In this document: piece after piece, positions 1-8,130 of the stretch | Position numbering within the stretch: the first letter of the stretch is position 1 | Layout of the letters: every line of letters starts with the position of its first letter | The notes under the pieces: model-generated | Seen by the model: only the letters and a program-made list of their open reading frames with translations | Told to the model about the DNA's origin: nothing | The model's database searches: none | Translations under genes and position numbers: made by a program | Source of the DNA: Mumia sp. Pv4-285 | GTDB lineage: Bacteria > Actinomycetota > Actinomycetes > Propionibacteriales > Nocardioidaceae | Reading direction: 5' to 3' | DNA: 64,000 bases | Assembly (NCBI RefSeq): GCF_041320275.1 | Contig: NZ_CP162023.1 | Coordinates: 2,232,001 to 2,296,000, forward strand

Positions 1-792
1 AAGCTCGGCGGCCAGGGCGACGGGGGCGTCGAGCGGGACGAGGTGCCCGGCGCGAGGGACGAGGGTGAGCGTGCTCCCCGGGACGGCGGCGTGGATCCGC
101 GCCGCGCGGTCGACCGGGATCCAGGTGTCGTCAGCACCCCACACGACGTGCGTGGGCGTGTCGACGGAGCCGAGCAGGTCCTCGATCTCGGCGGTGAACC
201 GCTCGTCGGCCTGCGCGATCTGACGGTAGAACGCCGCCTGTCCGTCGACCCCGAGCCAGGGGTCGACGAGCATCGCGAGGTCCGTCGCGGACAACCCTCG
301 ATGGCTCGCCGTCCCGACGTACGCCTCGACCAGGCCCCGATGGATCTCCGGGGGCAGCTGGGCGAAGACGTCGGCGTTCTCCTTCACGAGCCGGAAGAAC
401 GGCGACCCCCACGGGCGCAGGGCGACGACGTCGACGAGGCAGAGCGAGGCGTACGGGACGTGGTGCAGGAGGTGCGCCCGCAGCGAGACCGCGCCGCCGT
501 AGTCGTGCGCGACCACGTGCGGCCGCTCCTCACCCCAGTGCTCCAGGAGCGCGACGAATGCCTCGCTCTGGACGCCCAGGTCGACGTCGTGGCCCGGGTC
601 CTGGGAGGACCTGCCGTATCCCGGCATGTCCCACAGGTAGACGGTGAAGTCGTCCGCGAGGGCCTCGGCGTACGGCCGCCAGAGCGCCGACGACCATGGG
701 GTCCCGTGGCACAGGACCACCGCGGGGCCCGACCCGCGCCTGCTCCACGCGATCTGACGCCCGCGCCACTCGAACCAGCTGTCGTCCCTCAT
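1..792 (-). CDS. alpha/beta hydrolase (epoxide hydrolase/dehalogenase-like), 3' end cut off
   Basis: The 264 visible codons run off the left edge of the window, so the C-terminus is missing. The fold is alpha/beta hydrolase. An oxyanion-type HGTPWSS is near residue 29, the nucleophile elbow HDYGG has an aspartate at about 97 rather than a serine, an acid-loop VWGADD is near 220, and a catalytic-type His (AGHLVP) is at about 250. An Asp nucleophile is typical of epoxide hydrolases and haloalkane dehalogenases. The ATG overlaps the stop of the upstream WYL regulator by 4 bases (ATGA), so the two are probably co-translated and the regulator may control it. The substrate cannot be read from the sequence. 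Confidence 0.85.
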   Translation of the reverse strand, partial: MRDDSWFEWRGRQIAWSRRGSGPAVVLCHGTPWSSALWRPYAEALADDFTVYLWDMPGYGRSSQDPGHDVDLGVQSEAFVALLEHWGEERPHVVAHDYGGAVSLRAHLLHHVPYASLCLVDVVALRPWGSPFFRLVKENADVFAQLPPEIHRGLVEAYVGTASHRGLSATDLAMLVDPWLGVDGQAAFYRQIAQADERFTAEIEDLLGSVDTPTHVVWGADDTWIPVDRAARIHAAVPGSTLTLVPRAGHLVPLDAPVALAAEL

Positions 793-1757
793 GTCTCCAG
801 CGTGCCAGCAGCCCCGGCCGCACGGGCGTACCGGTCGCTGACGCGCTGAAGCGCCGGTGCGAGGTCGTCCGGACCGTCGACGGTGAAGTCGGCGTCCAGG
901 AGCCCGAGCCACAGAGCGAGCTGGGCCGACGAGTCCGACCCGACGTGCGCGATGCACGTCTCGGCGTCGACCTCCTCGACGATGACCGCCGGCGGGACGC
1001 GCGCGATGATCGCTGCCGCGGGCGCCTTGACGTGTGCGCGTGCACGGACGCGCCAGGTCGCCGACCCGATCGAGCGTTCGACGAACCCGACCAGGTCGCC
1101 GTCGGGCTCCTCGCGGGGCTGGAAGCGGCGCGCGTTCGGCACCCGCAGCCGCATCCGATCGACGCGGAACGTCCGCCAGTCCCGCCGGTCGACGTCCCAC
1201 GCCGCGAGGTACCAGCGTTCGCGGGCGTGGACCAGGCGGTACGGCTCGGCGGTCCGGCGTCCCTCTGCCCCGTCCGAGCCCGTGTAGTCGAACCGCAGGC
1301 CCTCGCGCCGGCGTACGGCGTCGGCGATGGTGGTGAGGACGTCGACCGGAACGGTGGTCGTGGGTCCGGGCACCGTCACAGTGACGTCGAGGAGGTCGTC
1401 GAGGCGGTGCTGGAGTCGGCGAGGCAGCGTCTGCTCCAGCTTGGCGAGCGCGCGCAGGGCCGTCTCCTCGAAGCCGGTGACACCACCCGCGGCGGTCCGC
1501 AGGCCGATCGCGACCGCGAGGGCCTCCTCGTCGTCGAGCAGCAGCGGCGGGACGTCCGCCGCGGAGCCGAGCCGGTAGCCTCCGCCGACGCCGGACGTCG
1601 CCTCGACGGGATAGCCGAGGCCGCGCAGGCGCTCGATGTCGGTGCGGACCGTGCGCGTGCTCACCCCGAGCCGTTCGGCGAGGTGCGCACCGCTCCAGTC
1701 GCGCTGCGACTGGAGCATCGAGAGCAGCCGCAGAAGTCGGGCCGACGTCGAGATCAC
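789..1757 (-). CDS. WYL-domain DeoR/YafY-type transcriptional regulator
   Basis: A 322-residue regulator if the GTG at 1757 is the start. It opens with an HTH_11 helix-turn-helix (residues about 1-55, containing RLGVSTRTVRTDIERL) and has a WYL domain around residues 130-215 with the motif RWYLAAW. WYL domains are ligand-sensing modules. An open frame continues upstream to 1874, but that would overlap the divergent epoxide hydrolase gene and adds no recognisable sequence, so the start next to the HTH is preferred. The stop overlaps the start of the hydrolase at 792. A perfect 8+8 palindrome at 1779-1797 lies just upstream and is its likely operator. Confidence 0.88.
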   Translation of the reverse strand: MISTSARLLRLLSMLQSQRDWSGAHLAERLGVSTRTVRTDIERLRGLGYPVEATSGVGGGYRLGSAADVPPLLLDDEEALAVAIGLRTAAGGVTGFEETALRALAKLEQTLPRRLQHRLDDLLDVTVTVPGPTTTVPVDVLTTIADAVRRREGLRFDYTGSDGAEGRRTAEPYRLVHARERWYLAAWDVDRRDWRTFRVDRMRLRVPNARRFQPREEPDGDLVGFVERSIGSATWRVRARAHVKAPAAAIIARVPPAVIVEEVDAETCIAHVGSDSSAQLALWLGLLDADFTVDGPDDLAPALQRVSDRYARAAGAAGTLET

Positions 1758-1778
1758 GCTCCCATCGTGCCTCCGATC

Positions 1779-1797
1779 GCGGAAGAGAGTCTTCCGC
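1779..1797. promoter_or_regulatory. candidate WYL operator: 8-bp perfect inverted repeat, 3-base spacer
   Basis: The arms are GCGGAAGA and TCTTCCGC, separated by GAG. The site lies in the 61-base gap between a WYL regulator (minus strand, start 1757) and the epoxide hydrolase (plus strand, start 1819), just upstream of a TAGCGT -10-like hexamer at 1807-1812. This placement suits an autoregulatory and target operator. Function is inferred from symmetry and position only. Confidence 0.55.
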
Positions 1798-1818
1798 AAG
1801 CGTTCGTAGCGTGAGGGG

Positions 1819-3024
1819 ATGAACGAGAACGCAGCACTCCGGTCGTACCGGATCGACATCCCACAGAGCGACATCGACGACCTCCACGAGCGGCTCGGCC
1901 GTACGCGGTGGCCCGACTACCCGGCAGGCTCCGACTGGAGCCGGGGAGTCCCTGCCGGCTACCTCCGCGGCCTCGCGGACTACTGGGCGAACGGCTTCGA
2001 CTGGCGTGCGCAGGAGGCGCGGCTGAACGAGATCCCGCAGTTCACCACGACGATCGACGGGCAGGACGTCCACTTCTTTCACGTACGCTCGCCCGAGCCT
2101 GGTGCGATGCCGCTGGTGATGACGCACGGGTGGCCGAGCTCCTCGCTGGAGTTCCTCGAGGTGATCGGGCCGCTGACCGACCCGTCGGCGCACGGCGGCG
2201 ACCCCGCCGACGCGTTCGAGCTCGTCCTTCCGTCGCTGCCGGGGTACGGTCTCTCGGCGCCGGTGGGCGAGCCGGGCTGGGGCAACCTGTTCCGGGTTGC
2301 GCAGGCCTGGTCGGAGCTCGTGACGCGGCTCGGCTACGAGCGGTACGCCGTGCAGGCGACGGACGCCGGCGCGGGTGTCGCAGGGATGCTGGCGATGATC
2401 GACCCGACGCGGGTCGTCGGCGTCCACCTCACAGGGACCACGGCGGGGATGCCGTTCGGCCCGCCGGTGGACGTGGACTCGCTCGAGGGTGACGACCGCG
2501 AACGCGCGGAGCGCTACAACGCGTACCAGCAGGAGGGCATCGGCTACCTCCACCTGCAGGCGACGCGGCCGCAGACACTGTCCTACGCGCTGACCGACTC
2601 ACCGGTGGCGCAGCTCGCGTGGATCGTCGAGAAGTTCAAGGAGTGGACCGACCCGAGCGCCGAGCTCCCCGAGGACGCCGTCGACCGCGACCAGCTCCTG
2701 ACGAACGTGAGCCTCGCGTGGTTCAGGCAGGCGGGGTCGTCGTCGGCGCACGCGACGTACGAGGGGATGCAGGCGTGGAAGCAGATGCTCGCCGCGCAGG
2801 ACTCGGGCGACCACTCCTGGGGCGACAGTGACGACGAGGCGCCCGCCGGTCCGCCGACCGGGTACGCGGTGTTCGCGGCCGACACGACGATCCGCTCGAT
2901 CGCCGATCCGCAGGGGCAGATCGGGCACTGGTCCACGTTCGACCGTGGTGGGCACTTCCCCGCGATGGAGGTGCCGGACCTGCTGGTGCAGGACGTGCGG
3001 GAGTTCTACCGGCCGTTGCGCTGA
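1819..3024 (+). CDS. epoxide hydrolase with N-terminal EHN domain
   Basis: A 401-residue protein resembling EphA/microsomal-type epoxide hydrolases, which open epoxides to diols through an Asp nucleophile. Residues about 5-110 match the epoxide hydrolase N-terminal domain (RTRWPDYP, followed by a lid-type DWRAQEARLNE). HGWP at 103-106 is the oxyanion motif. The nucleophile position is ATDAGAG, with Asp at about 182 where most members have GGDWG, so the elbow is slightly atypical. A late RGGHFPAME supplies the catalytic-type His. The ATG follows TAGCGT at 1807-1812 by six bases, so the transcript may be leaderless. Divergent from a WYL regulator that probably controls it. Confidence 0.9.
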   Translation: MNENAALRSYRIDIPQSDIDDLHERLGRTRWPDYPAGSDWSRGVPAGYLRGLADYWANGFDWRAQEARLNEIPQFTTTIDGQDVHFFHVRSPEPGAMPLVMTHGWPSSSLEFLEVIGPLTDPSAHGGDPADAFELVLPSLPGYGLSAPVGEPGWGNLFRVAQAWSELVTRLGYERYAVQATDAGAGVAGMLAMIDPTRVVGVHLTGTTAGMPFGPPVDVDSLEGDDRERAERYNAYQQEGIGYLHLQATRPQTLSYALTDSPVAQLAWIVEKFKEWTDPSAELPEDAVDRDQLLTNVSLAWFRQAGSSSAHATYEGMQAWKQMLAAQDSGDHSWGDSDDEAPAGPPTGYAVFAADTTIRSIADPQGQIGHWSTFDRGGHFPAMEVPDLLVQDVREFYRPLR

Positions 3025-3037
3025 GCGGCGTCGGCGG

Positions 3038-3274
3038 TCACGATCCCGATGGATCGTTCGGGGCCTGGCCCGCGGGCGCGTTGCCGGACGGCTCGGAGTC
3101 CTGGTCCTCGTGGTCCACGACCGCGCCGCGGTCCGAGGTGTCACCGGTGCCGCGCAGGTCCTGCTGGGCCGAGGACCGCGCTTGGTCGACCTCGGGGGCC
3201 GCGTCGTCGGCGTTCCGGTCCTTCGCACCCTGGTCGTCGCCGCGGTCGGAGGGTTCGTTCGATGAGTTCGTCAT
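3038..3274 (-). CDS. small acidic hydrophilic protein, unknown function
   Basis: A 78-residue open frame starting MTNSSNEPSDRGDD. It is very rich in Asp, Glu, Gln, Ser and Gly, with no hydrophobic segment and no domain I recognise, and looks intrinsically disordered. The frame is also open further upstream, but the composition changes to Arg/Pro-rich shadow-like sequence before this ATG, so the ATG at 3274 is preferred. No clear Shine-Dalgarno sequence precedes it. Many actinomycetes encode such short acidic proteins of unknown role. It lies downstream of, and in the same direction as, the methyltransferase. Existence as a gene is plausible but unproven. Confidence 0.45.
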   Translation of the reverse strand: MTNSSNEPSDRGDDQGAKDRNADDAAPEVDQARSSAQQDLRGTGDTSDRGAVVDHEDQDSEPSGNAPAGQAPNDPSGS

Positions 3275-3329
3275 AGGTGGGAGGTACCCGGGGGACCGCT
3301 GGCGAATCCCGCGCTCGGTCGCGGCGCGA

Positions 3330-4088
3330 TCACGCCCGGGCGACGGCGCACCATGCGGTCGCGTCGAGGGAGAACGGCGCGGCAGGGAGCCGCGTGCGGC
3401 ACGACTCGCGGACCGCGGCGACCGCGCCGGACCCAAGGCCTGCGACGTACGATCCTGCGGGTCCCACGCCGAGCGTGAACGGCTCCCACCAGTCGTCGAA
3501 GGTCGCGAACGCCACCGTGACGGTCAGTGCGGAGGACTCGACCGCGGGAAGTCCGGCCTGCACGAAGAGCTCCGCCAGGTGGCCCTCGCGCGTTCCTGCG
3601 AGCCCGGACTCGTCCGGTGCGCGCGGGTCGACGTCGTGGACGGCGCGCCAGAAGGCCTCGAGCGGACCGGTGCCGCCTTCGTGGTCCCAGACGCACGCGG
3701 CCACCAGGCCGCCCGGGGCAGCGACGCGCCGCATCTCGCGCAGCCCGGCGACCGGGTCGGCCATGAAGTGGACGACGAGCTGGGCGAGCACCGCGTCGAA
3801 GGAGTCGTCGGTGAACGGCAGGTCCTCCGCCGCGGCCCGCTGCACGTCGACCCGGGGGAGCCGTGCGCGCAGAGCGCGGACGAACGACTCCGACGGGTCG
3901 ACGGCGGCGACCGCGTCCTCCCCGACGATCGTCGCGAGTCGCGCCGTGAGCGCCCCCGGCCCGCACCCGACGTCGAGGGCCCGTCGTCCCCGCTCGAGAT
4001 CGGCGAGCCGGGCGAACGCGTCGGCGAGCGGCTCAGAGAACCGACCCATGAAGCGCTGGTACGAGGCGGAGGCGACGTCGAAGGACAT
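3330..4088 (-). CDS. class I SAM-dependent methyltransferase
   Basis: A 252-residue UbiE/Methyltransf_11-type protein. The SAM motif I is ALDVGCGPGALT near residue 40, motif II is AAVDPSESFV near 65, and later come LPFTDDSFDAVLAQ and an ALREMRRV-like segment. The substrate is not evident. I use the ATG giving MSFDVAS; a TTG nine bases upstream is possible. It starts 10 bases after the VOC gene stops and is probably in one transcription unit with it. That unit is divergent from the WYL regulator at 4625. Confidence 0.88.
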   Translation of the reverse strand: MSFDVASASYQRFMGRFSEPLADAFARLADLERGRRALDVGCGPGALTARLATIVGEDAVAAVDPSESFVRALRARLPRVDVQRAAAEDLPFTDDSFDAVLAQLVVHFMADPVAGLREMRRVAAPGGLVAACVWDHEGGTGPLEAFWRAVHDVDPRAPDESGLAGTREGHLAELFVQAGLPAVESSALTVTVAFATFDDWWEPFTLGVGPAGSYVAGLGSGAVAAVRESCRTRLPAAPFSLDATAWCAVARA

Positions 4089-4098
4089 GCCTCGCAAT

Positions 4099-4539
4099 CT
4101 AGGCCGGGTCGGCGGCCGTCGCCTTCGGCGTTGCCTCGAGCATCGTGAGGTAGTGAGGGTTGGTCATGATGCCGAGGACGTTGCCGAACGGGTCGACGAC
4201 CGACGCGGTGATGAAGCCGCTGCCGTCTCCCTGCTCGGTGATGGGGAGGTGCGGCGTGGCGCCGAGGGCGAGAAGGCGGTCGAGGGAGCCCTGGAGGTCG
4301 TCGACGTGCCAGTACACGACGGCGCCGGACGGCTCCGTGGGACGGTCGGCCGGGGCGTACCGGGCGTCGATGATGCCGAGCTCGTGCTCGTAGTCGCCGA
4401 TGCGGAACTCGACGTAGCCGGGGGTGCCCTCGGCGGGGTAGGCGTAGTAGGCGTCGATGCCGAGGACCTCGGCATACCAGTCGCGCGCGGCGAGAAGGTC
4501 GTCGGCGTAGAAGGAGATGGTGGCGATTCCGCGAAGCAT
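4099..4539 (-). CDS. VOC (glyoxalase/bleomycin-resistance fold) family protein
   Basis: A 146-residue protein with the two-module VOC fold. It begins with MLRGIATISFYADDL, has the LAARDWYAEVLG signature in the first module, and has VVDPFGNVLGIMTNPHY at the C-terminus. VOC proteins are metal-dependent isomerases, dioxygenases or antibiotic-binding proteins; here the substrate is unknown. A GAGAGG ribosome site sits about nine bases before the ATG. The gene is divergent from a WYL/YafY-type regulator across an 85-base gap containing a near-palindrome, an arrangement I recall as common in actinomycetes. The methyltransferase follows directly. Confidence 0.85.
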   Translation of the reverse strand: MLRGIATISFYADDLLAARDWYAEVLGIDAYYAYPAEGTPGYVEFRIGDYEHELGIIDARYAPADRPTEPSGAVVYWHVDDLQGSLDRLLALGATPHLPITEQGDGSGFITASVVDPFGNVLGIMTNPHYLTMLEATPKATAADPA

Positions 4540-4581
4540 GGGGTGGTCCTCTCTCGTGGTGTGAGTACGATCCTGCCACCT

Positions 4582-4595
4582 AAAGTGATCACCTT
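4582..4595. promoter_or_regulatory. candidate operator between VOC gene and WYL regulator
   Basis: AAAGTGATCACCTT contains the perfect 8-bp palindrome GTGATCAC. The wider 14 bases are symmetric except at one base pair. It is centred in the divergent promoter region between the VOC gene (start 4539) and the WYL regulator (start 4625). The role as regulator binding site is inferred. Confidence 0.45.
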
Positions 4596-4624
4596 CTGAG
4601 CACGTTTCCTGCGAGGATCGACCC

Positions 4625-5587
4625 ATGCGTGCAGACCGCCTCGTCGCCACCCTCCTGCTCCTGCAGTCACGGGGTCGCGTGACCGCGGCACAGCTGGCCG
4701 AGGAGCTCGAGGTCTCTGTCGCGACGGCGCGCCGTGACCTCGAGGCGCTCTCGTCCGCGGGCGTCCCGGTCTACCCGCAGCCCGGGCGCAACGGCGGCTG
4801 GTCGCTCGTCGGCGGCTCCAGGACCGACCTGACCGGGTTGACGTCGTCGGAGGCCCGGGCGCTGTTCCTGATGGCAGGGCCTGCCGCCTCAGGCACGCCC
4901 GAGGTGCGGTCGGCGCTCCGCAAGCTGGTGCGAGCGCTGCCTCAGACCTTCCGCGCCGACGCCGAGGCCGCGGCCGAGGCCGTCCTCGTCGACGCGACGC
5001 CGTGGGGCGGCGCCGATCGAACTCGGCCACCACTCGTCGACCAGCTGCAGGAGGCCGTCGTGCGCCGGCGGCGGGTCCGACTCGCGTACGAGGGGAGGGG
5101 CGGCGTGTCCGAGCGCCTCGTCGACCCGTGGGGGCTCGTCGACAAGGACGACCGCTGGTACCTGATCGCTGGCACGGACCACGGACGACGGACCTTCCGC
5201 GTCGACCGCATCCGTACGGCCGAGGTCACCGAGGACCCGGCCGAACGCCCCGATGACCTCGCCCTCGAGGAGGCGTGGGCCGAGGTCGTCACCACGATGG
5301 AGCACCGACGCTCACTCGTCTCAGCGGTCGTCGTCGCCGCCGAGCGCGACGTCCCCGTCCTGCGCAACCACTTCGGGAGGCACTGCACGCCCGAGCCGCC
5401 CGACGCCGACGGCCGGGTCCGGGTGCGGGTGGCGGCGCACACGGCGGTCTCGGTCGCCGAGCAGCTCGCGGGGTGGGGTGCGCGGCTGAAGGTGGTCGAG
5501 GGCGATGCGGTGCGTGCCGAGCTCGCACGTATCGGTGCGGAGCTGGCGGCGACGTACGGCGAGCGCCCGGCCGGCAGGGATCGCTGA
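4625..5587 (+). CDS. WYL-domain YafY-type transcriptional regulator
   Basis: A 320-residue regulator. Residues 1-60 form an HTH_11 domain (QLAEELEVSVATARRDLEAL), and a WYL domain spans about 140-215 with RWYLIAGTDHGRRTFRVDRI. The C-terminal WCX-like region ends near residue 310. The ATG is preceded by GCGAGG. It faces the VOC/methyltransferase unit across a short palindromic gap, so it most likely regulates that unit and itself. It is separate from the WYL regulator at 789 but has the same architecture. The ligand is unknown. Confidence 0.9.
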   Translation: MRADRLVATLLLLQSRGRVTAAQLAEELEVSVATARRDLEALSSAGVPVYPQPGRNGGWSLVGGSRTDLTGLTSSEARALFLMAGPAASGTPEVRSALRKLVRALPQTFRADAEAAAEAVLVDATPWGGADRTRPPLVDQLQEAVVRRRRVRLAYEGRGGVSERLVDPWGLVDKDDRWYLIAGTDHGRRTFRVDRIRTAEVTEDPAERPDDLALEEAWAEVVTTMEHRRSLVSAVVVAAERDVPVLRNHFGRHCTPEPPDADGRVRVRVAAHTAVSVAEQLAGWGARLKVVEGDAVRAELARIGAELAATYGERPAGRDR

Positions 5588-5660
5588 CCCAGGGCGTACG
5601 CGGGGAGTGGCGCCGCCCACACCAAGGAATGACCCAGGGAACCGACCGGTTCGTCCGGGT

Positions 5661-6599
5661 ATGAGAGCCATTGCGTACGAAGAGTTCGGAAGTGCCGACG
5701 TCCTGTCCCTCCGCGAGCTACCGGACCCCCACATCGGGCCCGACACCGTCCTCGTGAAGGTGGTCGCCGCAGGCGTGAACCCGGTCGACTTCAAGATCCG
5801 CGAGGGATACCTCCAGGGCCTGATCGACGTCGACCTCCCCGCGGTGCCGGGCTGGGACGTCGCCGGCATCGTCGAGAAGGTCGGGCTCGACACGCCGGAG
5901 GTGGAGGTCGGCGACGAGGTGTACGCGTACGCCCGCAAGGACGTCGTGTCCGGCGGCACGCTCGCCGAGTACGTCGCGGTGCCCGTCCGGACCCTCGCGA
6001 AGAAGCCGGCGTCGCTCGGGTTCGAGGCGGCTGCCGGTGTCCCGCTGGCGGGTCTGACCGCACTCCAGACCGTGCGCCGCGCCGGTGTCTCGGCAGGACA
6101 GACGGTCCTGGTGCACGCCGCAGCCGGTGGTGTCGGCTCCTTCGCCGTGCAGCTCGCCGTGCATGCCGGCGCCCGCGTCATCGGCACCGCGTCGGAGCGC
6201 AACCACGACTACGTGCGCTCGCTCGGCGCCGAGCCCGTGGCGTACGGCGACGGACTTGTCGACCGTGCGCGCGGGCTGGCGCCGGACGGATTCGACGTGA
6301 TCCTCGACTACGTCGGGGGCGAGGCGCTGGACACCGCACCCGCGCTCCTGAAGGACGGAGGGAGCGTCGCGTCGATCACCGACGCGCGCGCCCGTGACGA
6401 GCTCGGTGGCCAGTACGTCTGGGTACGTCCGGACTCCGACGACCTCGCAGAGCTCGCGCGGCTGATCGACCAGGGTGTGATCTCGGTGGAGGTCGCCGAG
6501 GTGTTCGACCTCGAGCACGCCGCGGACGCCCACCGTGCGGTCGAGACCGGGCACACTCGCGGCAAGGTCGTGGTGAGGGTCGCCCAGACCCCGGCCTGA
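5661..6599 (+). CDS. NADP-dependent zinc-free quinone-type oxidoreductase (MDR family)
   Basis: A 312-residue medium-chain dehydrogenase/reductase of the quinone oxidoreductase branch. The GroES-like N-terminus has AAGVNPVDFKIREGY and VPGWDVAGIV. The Rossmann nucleotide site is AAAGGVGSFAVQLA at about 152-165. The cysteine and histidine zinc ligands of alcohol dehydrogenases are absent, as expected for this branch. The frame is open well upstream, but family members begin MRAIAYEEFG, which fixes the ATG at 5661. It lies in the same direction as the WYL regulator, 73 bases downstream, and as the aldehyde dehydrogenase that follows. Confidence 0.9.
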   Translation: MRAIAYEEFGSADVLSLRELPDPHIGPDTVLVKVVAAGVNPVDFKIREGYLQGLIDVDLPAVPGWDVAGIVEKVGLDTPEVEVGDEVYAYARKDVVSGGTLAEYVAVPVRTLAKKPASLGFEAAAGVPLAGLTALQTVRRAGVSAGQTVLVHAAAGGVGSFAVQLAVHAGARVIGTASERNHDYVRSLGAEPVAYGDGLVDRARGLAPDGFDVILDYVGGEALDTAPALLKDGGSVASITDARARDELGGQYVWVRPDSDDLAELARLIDQGVISVEVAEVFDLEHAADAHRAVETGHTRGKVVVRVAQTPA

Positions 6600-6663
6600 C
6601 GATTGCCGAGCCGTCGGACCGGGTACGGGTCTCACGACCTGTCCTCGACCGCCGGAGGCCGCT

Positions 6664-8064
6664 GTGCCCGAGCCCGACGCGTACGACCCCGACGTCCTGA
6701 CCGTCCTCGACCCGGCTGACGGGTCGGTCGTGGGGCGGCTTGACTGCGCTTCCACCGCGGAGGTCGAGACGGCCGTGGAGACGGCCGCGAAGGCCGCCGT
6801 CGACTGGGCGCGTACGGCGCCGGGCGAGCGTGCCGCGCGCGTCGCCGACGCGGCGGCCCGGATCGAGGTCGCCGCAGCGGACCTGGCCCTTCTCACGACG
6901 CGGGAGATGGGCAAGCCGCTGGACGACGCCCGCGGCGGGGTCGACGCGGGCGTCGGGACCCTGCGCCAGTACGCCGAGCTCGGGCCGCTGCACCGTGGCA
7001 GGTCCCTGCAGGGCGGGTGGGACGCGACCGACCTGATGGTTCCGCAGCCCCGCGGCGTCGTCGCGGCGATCACGCCGTGGAACGATCCGGTGGCCGTGCC
7101 GTGCGGGCTGCTCGGAGCAGCGCTCGTCACGGGCAGCACCGTGGTCTTCAAGCCGTCCGAGCGGACGCCGCACACCGGGGTCGAGCTGGCGAGGCTGATG
7201 GCGGAGGTCCTGCCCGCGGGCGTGCTGCAGGTGCTCGTCGGCGACGGTCGTACCGGGGCCGCGCTCGCCGCGTCTCCGCAGGTGGACCTCGTCGCGCACG
7301 TCGGGTCGACCGCGACCGGTCGGGCGATCGCGGAGGCGGCAGCACGGACCGGGGCGAAGGTGATCCTCGAGAACGGCGGCAACGACCCCCTGATCGTCGA
7401 CGCCGGAGTCGATCCGGTGTGGGCCGCGGAGCAGGCGGCCCTCGGTGCGTTCGCGAACGCTGGGCAGATCTGCACGTCGGTCGAGCGGGTGTACGTGGTC
7501 GAGGCGGTCGCCGACGCTTTCCTCGACGCGCTCGTCGAGCGGGCCGAGGGGCTCACCGTCGGTCCAGGGACGGAGCCGAGCACCGACCTCGGGCCGCTGG
7601 TGGACGAGCGCATGCGGCGGACCGTGCACGAGCAGGTCGAGGGCGCCGTGGCCGACGGGGCACGCCTGCTCGCCGGCGGTGCGGTGCCCGAGGGCCCGGG
7701 GACGTTCTACCCGGCGACCGTGCTGACCGACTGCACGGATGCGATGACCGTGATGCGTGAGGAGACCTTCGGGCCGGTGGCGCCGGTACGCGTCGTCCCG
7801 GACTTCGCCACGGCTCTGACGGCCGCGGCGGCGGGTCCGTACGGGCTGGCCGCGGTCGTGCTCACCGCCGACATGGCACACGCCCAGCGCGCCTGGCGCG
7901 AGCTCCCGGTGGGGACGGTGAAGATCAACGCCGCCTTCGGGGGCGCGCCGGGCGGGGCTGCACAGCCGAGGGGCGCGAGCGGGTCGGGCTTCGGGTACGG
8001 GCCCGAGCTCCTCGACGAGATGACGACCACGAAGGTCGTGCACGTCGGGACGCCGCGGGTCTGA
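6664..8064 (+). CDS. NAD(P)-dependent aldehyde dehydrogenase
   Basis: A 466-residue ALDH-superfamily enzyme that oxidises an aldehyde to the acid. The GTG start is supported by GGAGG seven bases upstream. Visible features are TPWNDPVAVPC in the coenzyme domain, the catalytic Glu in ILENGGNDP at about 236 (ELGG in most relatives), and the catalytic Cys in NAGQICTSVERV at about 270. The late EETFGPVAPV motif is also present. It is slightly shorter than typical 480-500-residue members. It may form a pair with the oxidoreductase upstream, but the substrate cannot be assigned. Confidence 0.92.
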   Translation: MPEPDAYDPDVLTVLDPADGSVVGRLDCASTAEVETAVETAAKAAVDWARTAPGERAARVADAAARIEVAAADLALLTTREMGKPLDDARGGVDAGVGTLRQYAELGPLHRGRSLQGGWDATDLMVPQPRGVVAAITPWNDPVAVPCGLLGAALVTGSTVVFKPSERTPHTGVELARLMAEVLPAGVLQVLVGDGRTGAALAASPQVDLVAHVGSTATGRAIAEAAARTGAKVILENGGNDPLIVDAGVDPVWAAEQAALGAFANAGQICTSVERVYVVEAVADAFLDALVERAEGLTVGPGTEPSTDLGPLVDERMRRTVHEQVEGAVADGARLLAGGAVPEGPGTFYPATVLTDCTDAMTVMREETFGPVAPVRVVPDFATALTAAAAGPYGLAAVVLTADMAHAQRAWRELPVGTVKINAAFGGAPGGAAQPRGASGSGFGYGPELLDEMTTTKVVHVGTPRV

Positions 8065-8130
8065 GGCGGTCCGTCTGCGGGTGGCCGGTCGTCCGGTGGC
8101 CGTGACGCCGCCGTGGCGTAGGTTGCTGGG

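Noticed and set aside
5718-7613. A long minus-strand frame opposite the oxidoreductase and aldehyde dehydrogenase
   Set aside because: Ser/Arg/Ala-rich sequence without family motifs, opposite two strongly supported enzymes.
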